From assembly GCA_946042585.1 (NCBI GenBank), contig CAMGDO010000060.1, positions 1 to 6,253 of the forward strand: DNA of 6,253 bases. The letters are read 5' to 3'. The stretch is from an uncultured Clostridia bacterium (lineage in GTDB: Bacteria; Bacillota; Clostridia; Christensenellales; Aristaeellaceae). This document shows, piece by piece, positions 1 through 6,253 of the stretch. Each line of letters begins with the position of its first letter. Position 1 is the stretch's first letter. The notes beneath the pieces are model-generated. The model worked only from the letters and a program-made list of their open reading frames with translations. It had not been told where the DNA came from and did no database searches. Made by a program: the position numbers and the translations under genes.

Positions 1-337
1 GCACCACATCAAAAAGGAAAACATCGGCCTGATTGAAGTGATGGGACTGGCTGTGCTGCCCTCGCGCCTGGATACGGAGCTATCGCAGCTGGAAGAAGCC
101 ATCCTGACCGGGCGCGATGTGTCAAACGATGCAGCGCTTGCCTGCCATGCGCCATGGGTGGAGCAGCTGAAGGCCAGGCATGCCTTCACCCGGGAGAATA
201 CCGGCAGCATCCTGCGGCAGGAGGTGGGCGCAGTGTTCGCCCGCGTGCTGGAGGATGCCGGCGTGTACAAGTGGACGGAGGAAGGCCATCGCGCGTTCCT
301 GCGCTTCATTGACGCCGTAAATGCCGTTCGCTGCTGA
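1..337 (+). CDS. galT: UDP-glucose--hexose-1-phosphate uridylyltransferase, C-terminal end (partial)
   Basis: This is the 3' end of a gene that begins before the window; reading starts at base 2 and gives 111 residues to a TGA stop at 335-337. The opening residues HHIKKENIGLIEVMGLAVLP and the later stretch EVGAVFARVLEDAGVYK match the C-terminal domain of the Firmicutes-type (class II) GalT family as I know it. That enzyme exchanges UMP between UDP-glucose and galactose 1-phosphate in the cytoplasmic Leloir pathway. The active-site HPH region lies outside the window, so activity cannot be judged here. The next gene on the same strand starts 121 nt downstream and has its own promoter-like sequence. 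I see no convincing terminator between them, so some read-through is possible. The family call is fairly sure. Confidence 0.85.
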   Translation, partial: HHIKKENIGLIEVMGLAVLPSRLDTELSQLEEAILTGRDVSNDAALACHAPWVEQLKARHAFTRENTGSILRQEVGAVFARVLEDAGVYKWTEEGHRAFLRFIDAVNAVRC

Positions 338-378
338 CCAAAAACGCGCCCCGGAAAGCAGCCGCCTCTCCCCTTTTG

Positions 379-422
379 CCTTGCACGCCGGTGCCTTCTG
401 TGATATGATAAGAAGTGCAAGG
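379..422. repeat. Inverted repeat flanking the aldolase promoter (possible operator pair)
   Basis: CCTTGCAC at 379-386 and GTGCAAGG at 415-422 are exact reverse complements, with 28 nt between them. The left arm covers the -35 element and the right arm covers the predicted transcription start, which is where a repressor would act. The arms are short, so chance is possible, and no regulator can be named. Confidence 0.4.
381..409 (+). promoter_or_regulatory. Putative sigma-A promoter of the FSA-like aldolase gene
   Basis: The -10 element is TATGAT at 404-409 (one mismatch to TATAAT). The -35 element TTGCAC at 381-386 is weak (only TTG matches), with a 17-nt spacer. Transcription would start near 416. 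An 8-bp inverted repeat flanks this promoter and is listed separately. Confidence 0.5.
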
Positions 423-458
423 TTTTTACCTCATCATCATGAACGGAGCGTGACAGCC

Positions 459-1118
459 ATGGAATTCATGCTGGACTGTGCCAATCTGTCCGATCTTCAG
501 CACGGGCTGGATTATTATCCCGTAGACGGTATCACCACCAACCCTTCCATTCTCAAGGCCGAGCTGCCTTTCAGCTATTATGAGCATCTGAAAGCCATCA
601 AGGCGCTGTGCGGCGAGCGCACCTTCCATGTGCAGCTGGGCAGCCTCACCTGTGAAGAAATGCTCCGCGAAGCCGAGCGCATTCAGGAGGCCGTGGGCAA
701 GGATGTCTATCTCAAGGTGCCTGTCACCGAAGAGGGCGTCAAGGCGATCAAAAGCCTCAAGAAGCGTGGCGATCATGTCACCGCCACCTCGATCTATTAT
801 CCCATTCAGGGCATCATGGCCATTCATTCAGGCGCGGATTATCTGGCGCCCTATTGCAACCGCATGTCCAACAACGAAATCGATTTTCGCGCTGCCATTT
901 CCCAGCTGCGCAGTCTGATTGACCGTGACGGCTACAGCTCCCGGATTCTGGCCGCCAGCTTCAAGAATGCCGCGCAGGTCACGCAGTCCATCGAAGCCGG
1001 CGCGCACGCCGTCACCGTGCAGCCTGTGCTTCTCAAGGCCGCCATGCACTCCGCGCTCGTGTCCGACGCAGTGGACGCCTTCGGCAAGGATCAATCACGC
1101 GTGCTGTCCGGCAAATAA
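459..1118 (+). CDS. Fructose-6-phosphate aldolase-like transaldolase family protein
   Basis: This is a 219-residue cytoplasmic TIM-barrel enzyme, the usual length for the small FSA/TalC subfamily. Known members cleave fructose 6-phosphate to dihydroxyacetone and glyceraldehyde 3-phosphate, or act as transaldolases, through a lysine Schiff base. Visible residues are Asp6 (MLDCAN), TTNPS at 26-30 with Asn28, the Schiff-base Lys86 in YLKVPVT, Thr110 in VTAT, Arg135 in PYCNR and the ASFKN motif at 166-170. Gln59 and Tyr132 are the residues that typify FSA, where classical transaldolase has Glu and Phe. I therefore favour aldolase, although many Bacillota homologues are annotated simply as transaldolase. 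The ATG at 459 follows CGGAG at 444-448; longer readings upstream overlap galT and match nothing. The gene ends 63 nt before a terminator stem. An alternative ATG at 468 would remove only three residues. Confidence 0.88.
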   Translation: MEFMLDCANLSDLQHGLDYYPVDGITTNPSILKAELPFSYYEHLKAIKALCGERTFHVQLGSLTCEEMLREAERIQEAVGKDVYLKVPVTEEGVKAIKSLKKRGDHVTATSIYYPIQGIMAIHSGADYLAPYCNRMSNNEIDFRAAISQLRSLIDRDGYSSRILAASFKNAAQVTQSIEAGAHAVTVQPVLLKAAMHSALVSDAVDAFGKDQSRVLSGK

Positions 1119-1181
1119 CCCTGCCGAAAAGAACGCAGCCTCGCGCAGCATGCCAAGCCAGTTTCCGGAAATCAGAAAGAA

Positions 1182-1214
1182 AAGGGAGAAACGCATGTTT
1201 CTCCCTTCTTTTTT
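1182..1214. terminator. Bidirectional intrinsic terminator between the aldolase gene and the TetR/ABC debris
   Basis: A perfect 11-bp stem (AAGGGAGAAAC at 1182-1192 with GTTTCTCCCTT at 1197-1207) has a 4-nt loop and is followed by CTTTTTT on the + strand. On the - strand the stem is followed by the T-rich TTCTTTCT. It can therefore end transcripts converging from both sides. Confidence 0.88.
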
Positions 1215-1233
1215 CTGCCATTTAATCTGCCTT

Positions 1234-1345
1234 TTAATGAATATCCTTCCTGGTGTACTTCAGATAGGCCAGAAGGATGCCGCCCATTCCCAGGGCTGCG
1301 CCAATTGCCACCATCGCCCCATTCAGCCTGCCATCCGATACGATA
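1234..1345 (-). pseudogene. C-terminal tail of an ABC-2 type transporter permease (remnant)
   Basis: Read on the - strand in a third frame, this stretch encodes about 35 residues ending in LLAYLKYTRKDIH and a TAA stop at 1236-1234. A glycine/alanine-rich hydrophobic segment followed by a short basic tail ending in KDI is typical of the last membrane helix and C-terminus of ABC-2 permeases. Such permeases commonly lie downstream of a TetR-family gene and an ATPase gene. Here the tail follows directly on the end of the TetR remnant, so the ATPase gene and nearly all of the permease are missing. The assignment rests on a short segment and on context; the exact 5' boundary is uncertain, with the junction at about 1331-1345. 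It has no start codon or RBS and cannot be a gene on its own. Confidence 0.55.
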
Positions 1346-1700
1346 CCAGAAATCCATCAGTCGCAGGAAGCCTTTTTCCATCTGATCCACATCCACATGA
1401 CCCCGCCGCACCATTTCCCAGAGATACCCTTCGGATGCCCAGTACATATCGCGGTACATCATTTCTATATCAAGCCCCGGGATAAACTGATCAGGGCTCA
1501 GCTGTGTCAGCGTCCGATCCGCTTTCAAATTGAAATACTTGCGAACGCTCTGTTGAATCGCGGCGTTGATTTCTGTATCCTTTTTCGGCAATCTCACTCA
1601 TGGGGCTGTTTTTGTAGGAATTGTGTGAAAACACCCTGTACCCTGCATTGATGATTGCCTGCTGTTTTTCAGCAGGCAGGGAGAAGAATCTCTCGTTCAT
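1337..1700 (-). pseudogene. TetR/AcrR family transcriptional regulator, internally deleted and frameshifted
   Basis: The start is intact: ATG at 1700-1698 with CGGAGG seven nt upstream (1713-1708). The first 40 residues, beginning MNERFFSLPAEKQQAIINAG and ending SEIAEK, are the opening of a TetR-family helix-turn-helix domain. The reading then jumps to another frame at about 1579-1588 and resumes at KDTEINAAIQQSVRKYF, running through DIEMMYRDMYWASEGYLWEM to FWYRI. That second part is the C-terminal ligand-binding half of the same family. Roughly 60-70 residues are missing, judging from the usual ~200-residue length, including the recognition helix (normally AGISKSLLFxYF). The frames differ by one base, so no functional protein can be made. 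A second junction near 1337 leads into an ABC permease tail. The parent was presumably the local repressor of a TetR-ATPase-permease operon. Confidence 0.82.
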
Positions 1701-1723
1701 GCCTCAGCCTCCGTTAACCGTTC

Positions 1724-1753
1724 CGGTCAACCCTACTGTAATTTCGTTGACCG
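1724..1753. promoter_or_regulatory. Inverted repeat upstream of the TetR remnant (possible orphan operator)
   Basis: CGGTCAAC (1724-1731) and GTTGACCG (1746-1753) are exact 8-bp reverse complements separated by 14 nt. They lie 24-53 bp upstream of the TetR remnant's start codon, where autoregulating TetR proteins bind. A weak - strand promoter (TTCTCA, 17 nt, TACAGT) would overlap it. The role is inferred from position and symmetry only. Confidence 0.42.
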
Positions 1754-1773
1754 ATTTTGAGAAGGCCCCCGTG

Positions 1774-1812
1774 AAAAAAAGAAAGGATGCAAAGCACACC
1801 TTTTGCACCCTT
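1774..1812 (-). terminator. Intrinsic terminator of the SDR gene
   Basis: On the - strand an 11-bp stem (1812-1802 with 1793-1783, one G-U pair) closes an 8-nt loop and is followed, after TC, by seven T's (1780-1774). It begins 6 nt after the SDR stop codon. Confidence 0.85.
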
Positions 1813-1818
1813 CCAAGC

Positions 1819-2694
1819 TTAACCCAGCATCACCTGACCGCCCGTCACGGGAATGGCCTGACCTGTTTCATATTGCTGCTCCACCGCATAGAAAATGGCG
1901 CGCGCCACATCAATGGGATAGCAGCCCCGGTTCATGGGCACCTTTGCCTCATAATAGCGCTTTACATCCTCCACGCTTGTCGCGCCGGGAACCTTGCCGG
2001 CGTGCAGATACTGCACAAACAGCCCCTTTTCCGGGTCCGACCACAGCGGACCATCCAGAAAATTCCCCGGGCACACGGCATTGACCTTGATTCTGTACGG
2101 GCACAGCTCCAGGGCAAAGCTCTGCGTCAGGCCAATGCCGCCAAATTTGGAGCCGGAATAGGCAAAATTCCTGTTGGAGCCCTCCAGACCGCTTTTGGAA
2201 TTGATCTCAATAATGTCGCCGGACCACTCGGAATCCGCCTCATGCTGCGCCTTCATGATGGACGCCGCATAGCGTGTGCACAAATAATACGCTGTATAAT
2301 TAACCTGCGTAACCAGATCAAAATCCGCCTTTTCCAGCTGTTCCAGCGATCCTGGACGCACGATACCGGCGTTGTTGATGAGAATGTCCAGCCCGCCGAA
2401 TGTCTCCACCGTCCCCTGCACCATCCGCGCCACGCTTGCCTCATCTGTTACATCCACCTGCATGCTGACCGCGCGTGCGCCAAGGCTCCGGGTCGTTTTT
2501 TCTGCCAGCGCCCCGTTCAAATCCGCAATCACCACGCTTGCGCCTTCCCGATGCATTTCTTCGGCAATGCCCTGCCCCAGCCCCTGTGCGGCTCCTGTCA
2601 CGATGACAATTTTCCCGCTCATGCGCCCCGGCGCAGCCGTTCTCCTGTGTATATTTTCCATGGCCAGCTGCTGCCACCTGCTCATGTTCACCAT
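1819..2694 (-). CDS. Sorbitol-6-phosphate 2-dehydrogenase-like short-chain dehydrogenase
   Basis: This is a 291-residue classical SDR, cytoplasmic and NAD(P)-dependent. It shows TGAAQGLG at 33-40 for the dinucleotide, Asp58 at the end of the second strand (favouring NAD over NADP), NNAG at 107-110, and the Ser166-Tyr179-Lys183 catalytic set (INSKSG, AYSGSK). INSKSG, GSxxNxxYS, KFGGxGLTQS, YYxxKVPxxRGC and the ending TGQxIxVTGGQVM closely resemble SrlD, which converts sorbitol 6-phosphate to fructose 6-phosphate. The substrate could be another polyol phosphate. The ATG at 2694 has AAGGG eight nt upstream. About 24 residues precede the fold, longer than SrlD; a start at MSGK (Met25) is possible but has no clear RBS. 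It has a strong promoter upstream and a terminator immediately downstream, so it is probably monocistronic. Both flanks are gene debris. Confidence 0.85.
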   Translation of the reverse strand: MVNMSRWQQLAMENIHRRTAAPGRMSGKIVIVTGAAQGLGQGIAEEMHREGASVVIADLNGALAEKTTRSLGARAVSMQVDVTDEASVARMVQGTVETFGGLDILINNAGIVRPGSLEQLEKADFDLVTQVNYTAYYLCTRYAASIMKAQHEADSEWSGDIIEINSKSGLEGSNRNFAYSGSKFGGIGLTQSFALELCPYRIKVNAVCPGNFLDGPLWSDPEKGLFVQYLHAGKVPGATSVEDVKRYYEAKVPMNRGCYPIDVARAIFYAVEQQYETGQAIPVTGGQVMLG

Positions 2695-2710
2695 AGCATT
2701 CACCCTTCGC

Positions 2711-2723
2711 TTTTGATATATCA
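2711..2723. repeat. 13-bp repeat at the SDR promoter (copy 1)
   Basis: TTTTGATATATCA occurs here and again at 3516-3528 in the MATE promoter. The core TGATATATCA is a perfect palindrome, extended here to the 12-bp TTGATATATCAA at 2713-2724. This copy covers the predicted SDR transcription start. Confidence 0.5.
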
Positions 2724-3483
<760 letters not shown>

Positions 3484-3500
3484 CAATTGCATCCTTTCTC

Positions 3501-3529
3501 TGGACATTCCGCCCGTTTTGATATATCAT
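3501..3529 (+). promoter_or_regulatory. Sigma-A promoter of the MATE gene
   Basis: TGGACA (3501-3506), a 17-nt spacer and TATCAT (3524-3529) match the consensus at five of six positions in each element. The start would be near 3536, about 32 nt before the start codon. Confidence 0.7.
3516..3528. repeat. 13-bp repeat at the MATE promoter (copy 2)
   Basis: TTTTGATATATCA is identical to 2711-2723. Here it covers the end of the spacer and most of the -10 element, so a bound protein would block RNA polymerase. Confidence 0.5.
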
Positions 3530-3567
3530 ATATATGTAGAGGTATTTGTTCAAAGGAGTACACTGTC

Positions 3568-4968
3568 ATGGCATTAGGCAACAGGCGCGCCGCCGGCGAC
3601 GCGCACGCAATCACGGAAGGCGTAATCTGGAAGCAGCTTCTGATCTTCTTTTTCCCCATTCTGCTGGGCACCTTTTTCCAGCAGCTGTACAACACAGCGG
3701 ACGCCATCATCGTGGGCAAATTTGTCGGCAAGGAAGGGCTGGCAGCCGTAGGCGGCACCACCGGCACGCTGATTAACCTGCTGGTGGGCTTTTTCACAGG
3801 GCTTTCATCGGGCGCCACGGTCATTCTGTCGCAGTATTACGGCGCGCGGGACAATGTCAATGTGTCGCGCACGGTGCACACGGCCATCGCTCTGGCGCTG
3901 GCGGGCGGTCTCGTGCTTTCTGCGGTGGGCATTATCATCTCCCCGACCGTGCTGCGCATGATGAACACGCCCGACGACGTACTTCCGCTGTCCATCACCT
4001 ATATCCGCATTTATTTCTGCGGCACCATCGCCTCTCTGGTGTACAACATCGGCGCAGGCATCCTGCGCGCCGTGGGCGACAGCCGCCGGCCGCTCATTTT
4101 CCTGATCTGCTCCTGCATGATCAACATTCTGCTGGACATCATTCTGGTGCTGGGGCTGGAAATGGGCGTGGCTGGCGCGGCGCTGGCCACCATCCTGTCG
4201 CAGCTGTTCAGCGCCTCGCTGGTCATTGCCACCCTGCTGCGCTCTCATCATGCGCTGCGCCTGCATGTGAGCAAAATCCGCTTCCACAAGGACCTGCTCT
4301 CCCGCGTAGTGCGCATCGGTCTGCCCGCAGGGCTGCAGTCCGTCATGTATTCCCTGTCCAATCTCATCGTGCAGGCCAGCATCAATGTCTTTGGCACAGA
4401 CATGATGGCGGCAAAAACCGCCTTTGGCAAGATTGACAGCATGTTCTGGATGATCATTCAGGCCTACGGCGTATCCATCACCACTTTCGTCGGGCAGAAT
4501 TTCGGCGCCATGAAGTATGACCGCATGCGCAGGAGCGTGCGCGTGTGCATGTTCATGGCCGCCTGCACCACCGTGGTGGTCAGCACGCTGGTCTGCATTT
4601 TCGGCAGACCGCTCTATTCGCTCTTTACCAGCGAGCCTGTCGTCATTGAAAACGGCATGATGATTCTCAACCGTCTGGCGCCCTTCTATATCACCTTTGT
4701 CTGCGTGGAGATTCTCGCCGGCACCCTGCGCGGCGCAGGCGACTCGCTCCTTCCCATGCTGATCACGCTCTTTGGCACCTGCATTCTGCGTATGATCTGG
4801 GTGCAGGGTATTGCCCCCTCGCACCATGATGTGCTGTTCACGCTGCTGTGCTATCCCATCAGCTGGTCCACCACCTCGTGCCTGTTCGTCCTCTATTATT
4901 TCAAGGGCGGCTGGCTGAACCGCTGCCGCATCAAGGCAGGGCATATCGCCGCCCCAATTGCGAAATAA
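3568..4968 (+). CDS. MATE family multidrug/cation efflux transporter
   Basis: This 466-residue inner-membrane protein has the usual length and twelve-helix pattern of MATE transporters, which export cationic drugs or metabolites in exchange for Na+ or H+. The two homologous halves are visible: ILSQYYGA (86-93) with FVGQNFGA (307-314), and GILRAVGDSRRPL (164-176) with GTLRGAGDSLLPM (385-397). FFPILLGTFFQQLYNTADAI (28-47) is the typical first helix. The ATG at 3568 has AAAGGAG nine nt upstream (3552-3558); reading further upstream adds 27 residues that resemble no MATE N-terminus and overlap the promoter. It has its own promoter and a strong terminator 15 nt after the stop, so it is probably monocistronic. 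No substrate can be deduced from sequence. It is complete and apparently intact, unlike the DNA to its left. Confidence 0.93.
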   Translation: MALGNRRAAGDAHAITEGVIWKQLLIFFFPILLGTFFQQLYNTADAIIVGKFVGKEGLAAVGGTTGTLINLLVGFFTGLSSGATVILSQYYGARDNVNVSRTVHTAIALALAGGLVLSAVGIIISPTVLRMMNTPDDVLPLSITYIRIYFCGTIASLVYNIGAGILRAVGDSRRPLIFLICSCMINILLDIILVLGLEMGVAGAALATILSQLFSASLVIATLLRSHHALRLHVSKIRFHKDLLSRVVRIGLPAGLQSVMYSLSNLIVQASINVFGTDMMAAKTAFGKIDSMFWMIIQAYGVSITTFVGQNFGAMKYDRMRRSVRVCMFMAACTTVVVSTLVCIFGRPLYSLFTSEPVVIENGMMILNRLAPFYITFVCVEILAGTLRGAGDSLLPMLITLFGTCILRMIWVQGIAPSHHDVLFTLLCYPISWSTTSCLFVLYYFKGGWLNRCRIKAGHIAAPIAK

Positions 4969-4982
4969 GCCCCGATGCAAAG

Positions 4983-5016
4983 AAAAAACGCCGTCATAAA
5001 ATGACGGCGTTTTTTT
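4983..5016. terminator. Bidirectional intrinsic terminator between the convergent MATE and TIM-barrel genes
   Basis: A 10-bp GC-rich stem (ACGCCGTCAT at 4988-4997 with ATGACGGCGT at 5001-5010) has an AAA loop. Six A's precede it and six T's follow it, giving a U tract on both strands. Confidence 0.93.
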
Positions 5017-5020
5017 GCGT

Positions 5021-5935
5021 TCAATACTGTTTCAGACGCTCCGCATCCTCAAACAGCTCCTCGCTGAGCAGATAGTTGCCCAGCGTACAGGTGAAGCGCA
5101 CCAGATCGCCCTGAATGCGCAGCGGGAACTTGCCCGTATAATTCTGAATCTCAAAGGAGAAATCGTGCTGATAGCCGATATCGCGCAGCGCCTGCACCAC
5201 CTGCGTCCACTGGATGGTTCCCATGAAGGGCGCCAGATGCTCATCACGGCCAATCGCGTTGTTGTCGTTGATATGCGTGGCGCGCAGACGATGCCCGATC
5301 ATGCGCACACACTCCGCTGCGTCATAGCCGGAGAAATTGGCGTGTCCCGTATCCAGGCAGGCGCCGACGTTTTGCGCTCCGATTTCATCAATCAGACGGC
5401 ACAGCATCTTTGGATCGGCAAACACATGGCTTCCGCCCATGTTTTCGATGGCCATGCCCACATGATGCGCGGCAAAGAAGGGCTGCCAGCGGCGGAAATA
5501 CGCCAGATTGTACTGATAGGTGACCTCGGGCACGATCTCACCGTTCACCTTCACACCCACCGGATGAACCACCAGCCATTCCACACCCAGAATCTCCGCA
5601 GCCAGCACGCTTCTGCGCATCATCTCCTCGCCAAACGCACCGCCGGGGGCTTCGTCCGGTGAGGATACATAGCCGCCGCGCAGAAACCACGCATGCCCCT
5701 GCCGGAATGCCACGCCGGTATCCTCCGCCTGCTTGCGCCAGGCATGCGCCCGGCATTCCCAGTCATCCTCCGTCATGGGCGCAAAGCGCGTATTTTCACG
5801 GCTCATGCCGCAGAAATTGGCATCCAGATACCTGTAGCCAGCGGCGGCCAGCGCGCTCATGGCATGCTCCATGCTCACCATATACGGCTTGCCCGCATCA
5901 AAATTCATCAGATTGGTGGAAGTAGACAGTCTCAT
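5021..5935 (-). CDS. Sugar phosphate isomerase/epimerase-like TIM-barrel protein
   Basis: This 304-residue protein belongs to the xylose isomerase-like TIM-barrel superfamily (AP endonuclease 2 fold), which includes sugar epimerases, isomerases and dehydratases using a divalent metal. Likely metal and substrate residues are His124 (VVHP), Glu164 (AIENMGG), Asp195 and His198 (CLDTGHAN), His221 (THINDN), His233 (DEHLAPFMGTIQW) and Glu262 (FEIQN). The Glu-Asp/His-His-Glu order is that of the family. The ATG at 5935 has AAGGAAGGG a few nt upstream. It is read 30 nt downstream of the oxidoreductase gene on the same strand, so the two are probably co-transcribed. It ends four nt before a shared terminator. 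No signal peptide or membrane segment is seen, so it is cytoplasmic. The exact sugar or cyclitol substrate cannot be read from the sequence. Confidence 0.87.
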   Translation of the reverse strand: MRLSTSTNLMNFDAGKPYMVSMEHAMSALAAAGYRYLDANFCGMSRENTRFAPMTEDDWECRAHAWRKQAEDTGVAFRQGHAWFLRGGYVSSPDEAPGGAFGEEMMRRSVLAAEILGVEWLVVHPVGVKVNGEIVPEVTYQYNLAYFRRWQPFFAAHHVGMAIENMGGSHVFADPKMLCRLIDEIGAQNVGACLDTGHANFSGYDAAECVRMIGHRLRATHINDNNAIGRDEHLAPFMGTIQWTQVVQALRDIGYQHDFSFEIQNYTGKFPLRIQGDLVRFTCTLGNYLLSEELFEDAERLKQY

Positions 5936-5965
5936 TGCGTTCCCTTCCTTTCTTTTCTCTTGCGG

Positions 5966-6253
5966 TCAGGCGTACACACGCACCTCAAATACGCGCGCTT
6001 CCTTCACGCCGTTGGTCGCATGCACATGCACGCGCACAGCATCGCATTCCACACCGTCAAACCATACGCGGCACAGGCGCTGGAAATTGCCCTCCACCGC
6101 CTCGCGGGCGATCACTTCGCCGCCGCGGAGCAGTTCCACATCGTAATCACGCACCAGTTCCACCGGTACGCCCACCTGCTGCTGCTTTTGACGGCGGGAG
6201 GAAAGCGAAATTTTCTTTTCCAGATCGAAATTGGAATCAAACACGATCTGCAC
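5966..6253 (-). CDS. C-terminal end of a probable FAD-dependent oxidoreductase (partial)
   Basis: The frame is open to the window edge, where the codon is GTG read as Val (VQIVFDSNFDLEKKI), so the gene starts outside the window; 95 residues remain before the TGA at 5968-5966. The pattern IVFDS at the start, GVPVELVRDYDVELL, GNFQRLCRVWF and AVRVHVHATNGVKEARVFEVRVY resembles the accessory beta-rich C-terminal domain found behind the Rossmann domain in a family of bacterial FAD-dependent oxidoreductases. This recognition is from memory of the family, and no FAD-binding motif lies in the window, so the enzyme name is tentative. It is the upstream member of a likely two-gene unit with the TIM-barrel protein. 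Pairing of a redox enzyme with an isomerase suggests sugar or cyclitol catabolism. Confidence 0.6.
   Translation of the reverse strand: MQIVFDSNFDLEKKISLSSRRQKQQQVGVPVELVRDYDVELLRGGEVIAREAVEGNFQRLCRVWFDGVECDAVRVHVHATNGVKEARVFEVRVYA

Noticed and set aside
321..458. N-terminal extension of the aldolase from an ATG at 321
   Set aside because: It would overlap galT, run through the promoter, and add 46 residues not found in the FSA/transaldolase family; the ATG at 459 has an RBS and gives the family's normal MEFMLD start.
1655..1675. Strong hairpin GCCTGCTG-ttttt-CAGCAGGC
   Set aside because: It lies inside the N-terminal coding part of the TetR remnant (AEKQQAI). Neither strand has a T run after the stem, so it is not a terminator.
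3487..3567. Start of the MATE gene at an ATG at 3487
   Set aside because: The extra 27 residues are encoded by the promoter and leader; the ATG at 3568 has AAAGGAG at good spacing.
3805..4980. Long open frame antisense to the MATE gene
   Set aside because: Its product is rich in His, Gln, Asp and Ala with no recognisable domain, the pattern expected from reading a GC-rich membrane-protein gene backwards. It has no RBS and it crosses the MATE terminator.
6251..6253. GTG at the window edge as a start codon for the last - strand gene
   Set aside because: The frame is open to the edge and the sequence begins in the middle of a domain, so this is an internal valine codon.

Overview
The window looks like chromosomal DNA of a GC-rich (roughly mid-50s % by eye), low-complexity-free Bacillota/Clostridia-type bacterium. 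Support for this: strong purine-rich ribosome binding sites (AAAGGAG, CGGAGG, AAGGAAGGG), sigma-A-type promoters, intrinsic terminators with T runs, a T-box leader, a Firmicutes-type GalT tail and a Clostridia-type DeoR sensor domain. I cannot assign a genus.

Layout, left to right. (1) 1-337, +: C-terminal end of galT. (2) 459-1118, +: a fructose-6-phosphate aldolase-like transaldolase with its own promoter, ending at a bidirectional terminator (1182-1214). (3) 1234-1700, -: debris of a transport cassette. The two ends of a TetR regulator have lost their middle and are joined to the last ~30 codons of an ABC-2 permease. (4) 1819-2694, -: an intact sorbitol-6-phosphate 2-dehydrogenase-like SDR with a perfect consensus promoter and its own terminator. 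(5) About 2771-3483, +: a T-box leader followed by a short internal piece of tryptophanyl-tRNA synthetase, fused in frame to the C-terminal sensor half of a DeoR-family regulator that has no DNA-binding domain. (6) 3568-4968, +: a complete MATE efflux transporter with promoter and RBS. (7) A bidirectional terminator (4983-5016). (8) 5021-5935, -: a TIM-barrel sugar phosphate isomerase/epimerase-like protein, 30 nt downstream of (9) 5966-6253, -: the C-terminal end of a probable FAD-dependent oxidoreductase. These last two look like one operon.

Functional reading. The intact metabolic genes concern sugars and sugar phosphates: GalT (Leloir pathway), an FSA-like aldolase acting on fructose 6-phosphate or similar, a polyol-phosphate dehydrogenase that could yield fructose 6-phosphate, and a TIM-barrel isomerase. 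They sit in at least four transcription units, so a joint pathway is inference only.

The unusual part is 1234-3483. The intact SDR gene is flanked on both sides by mosaics of gene ends joined by internal deletions: TetR-N/TetR-C/ABC permease tail on one side, T-box/trpS/DeoR-C on the other. The regulatory DNA outlasted the genes: a T-box for a tryptophan-type tRNA, and a possible TetR operator.
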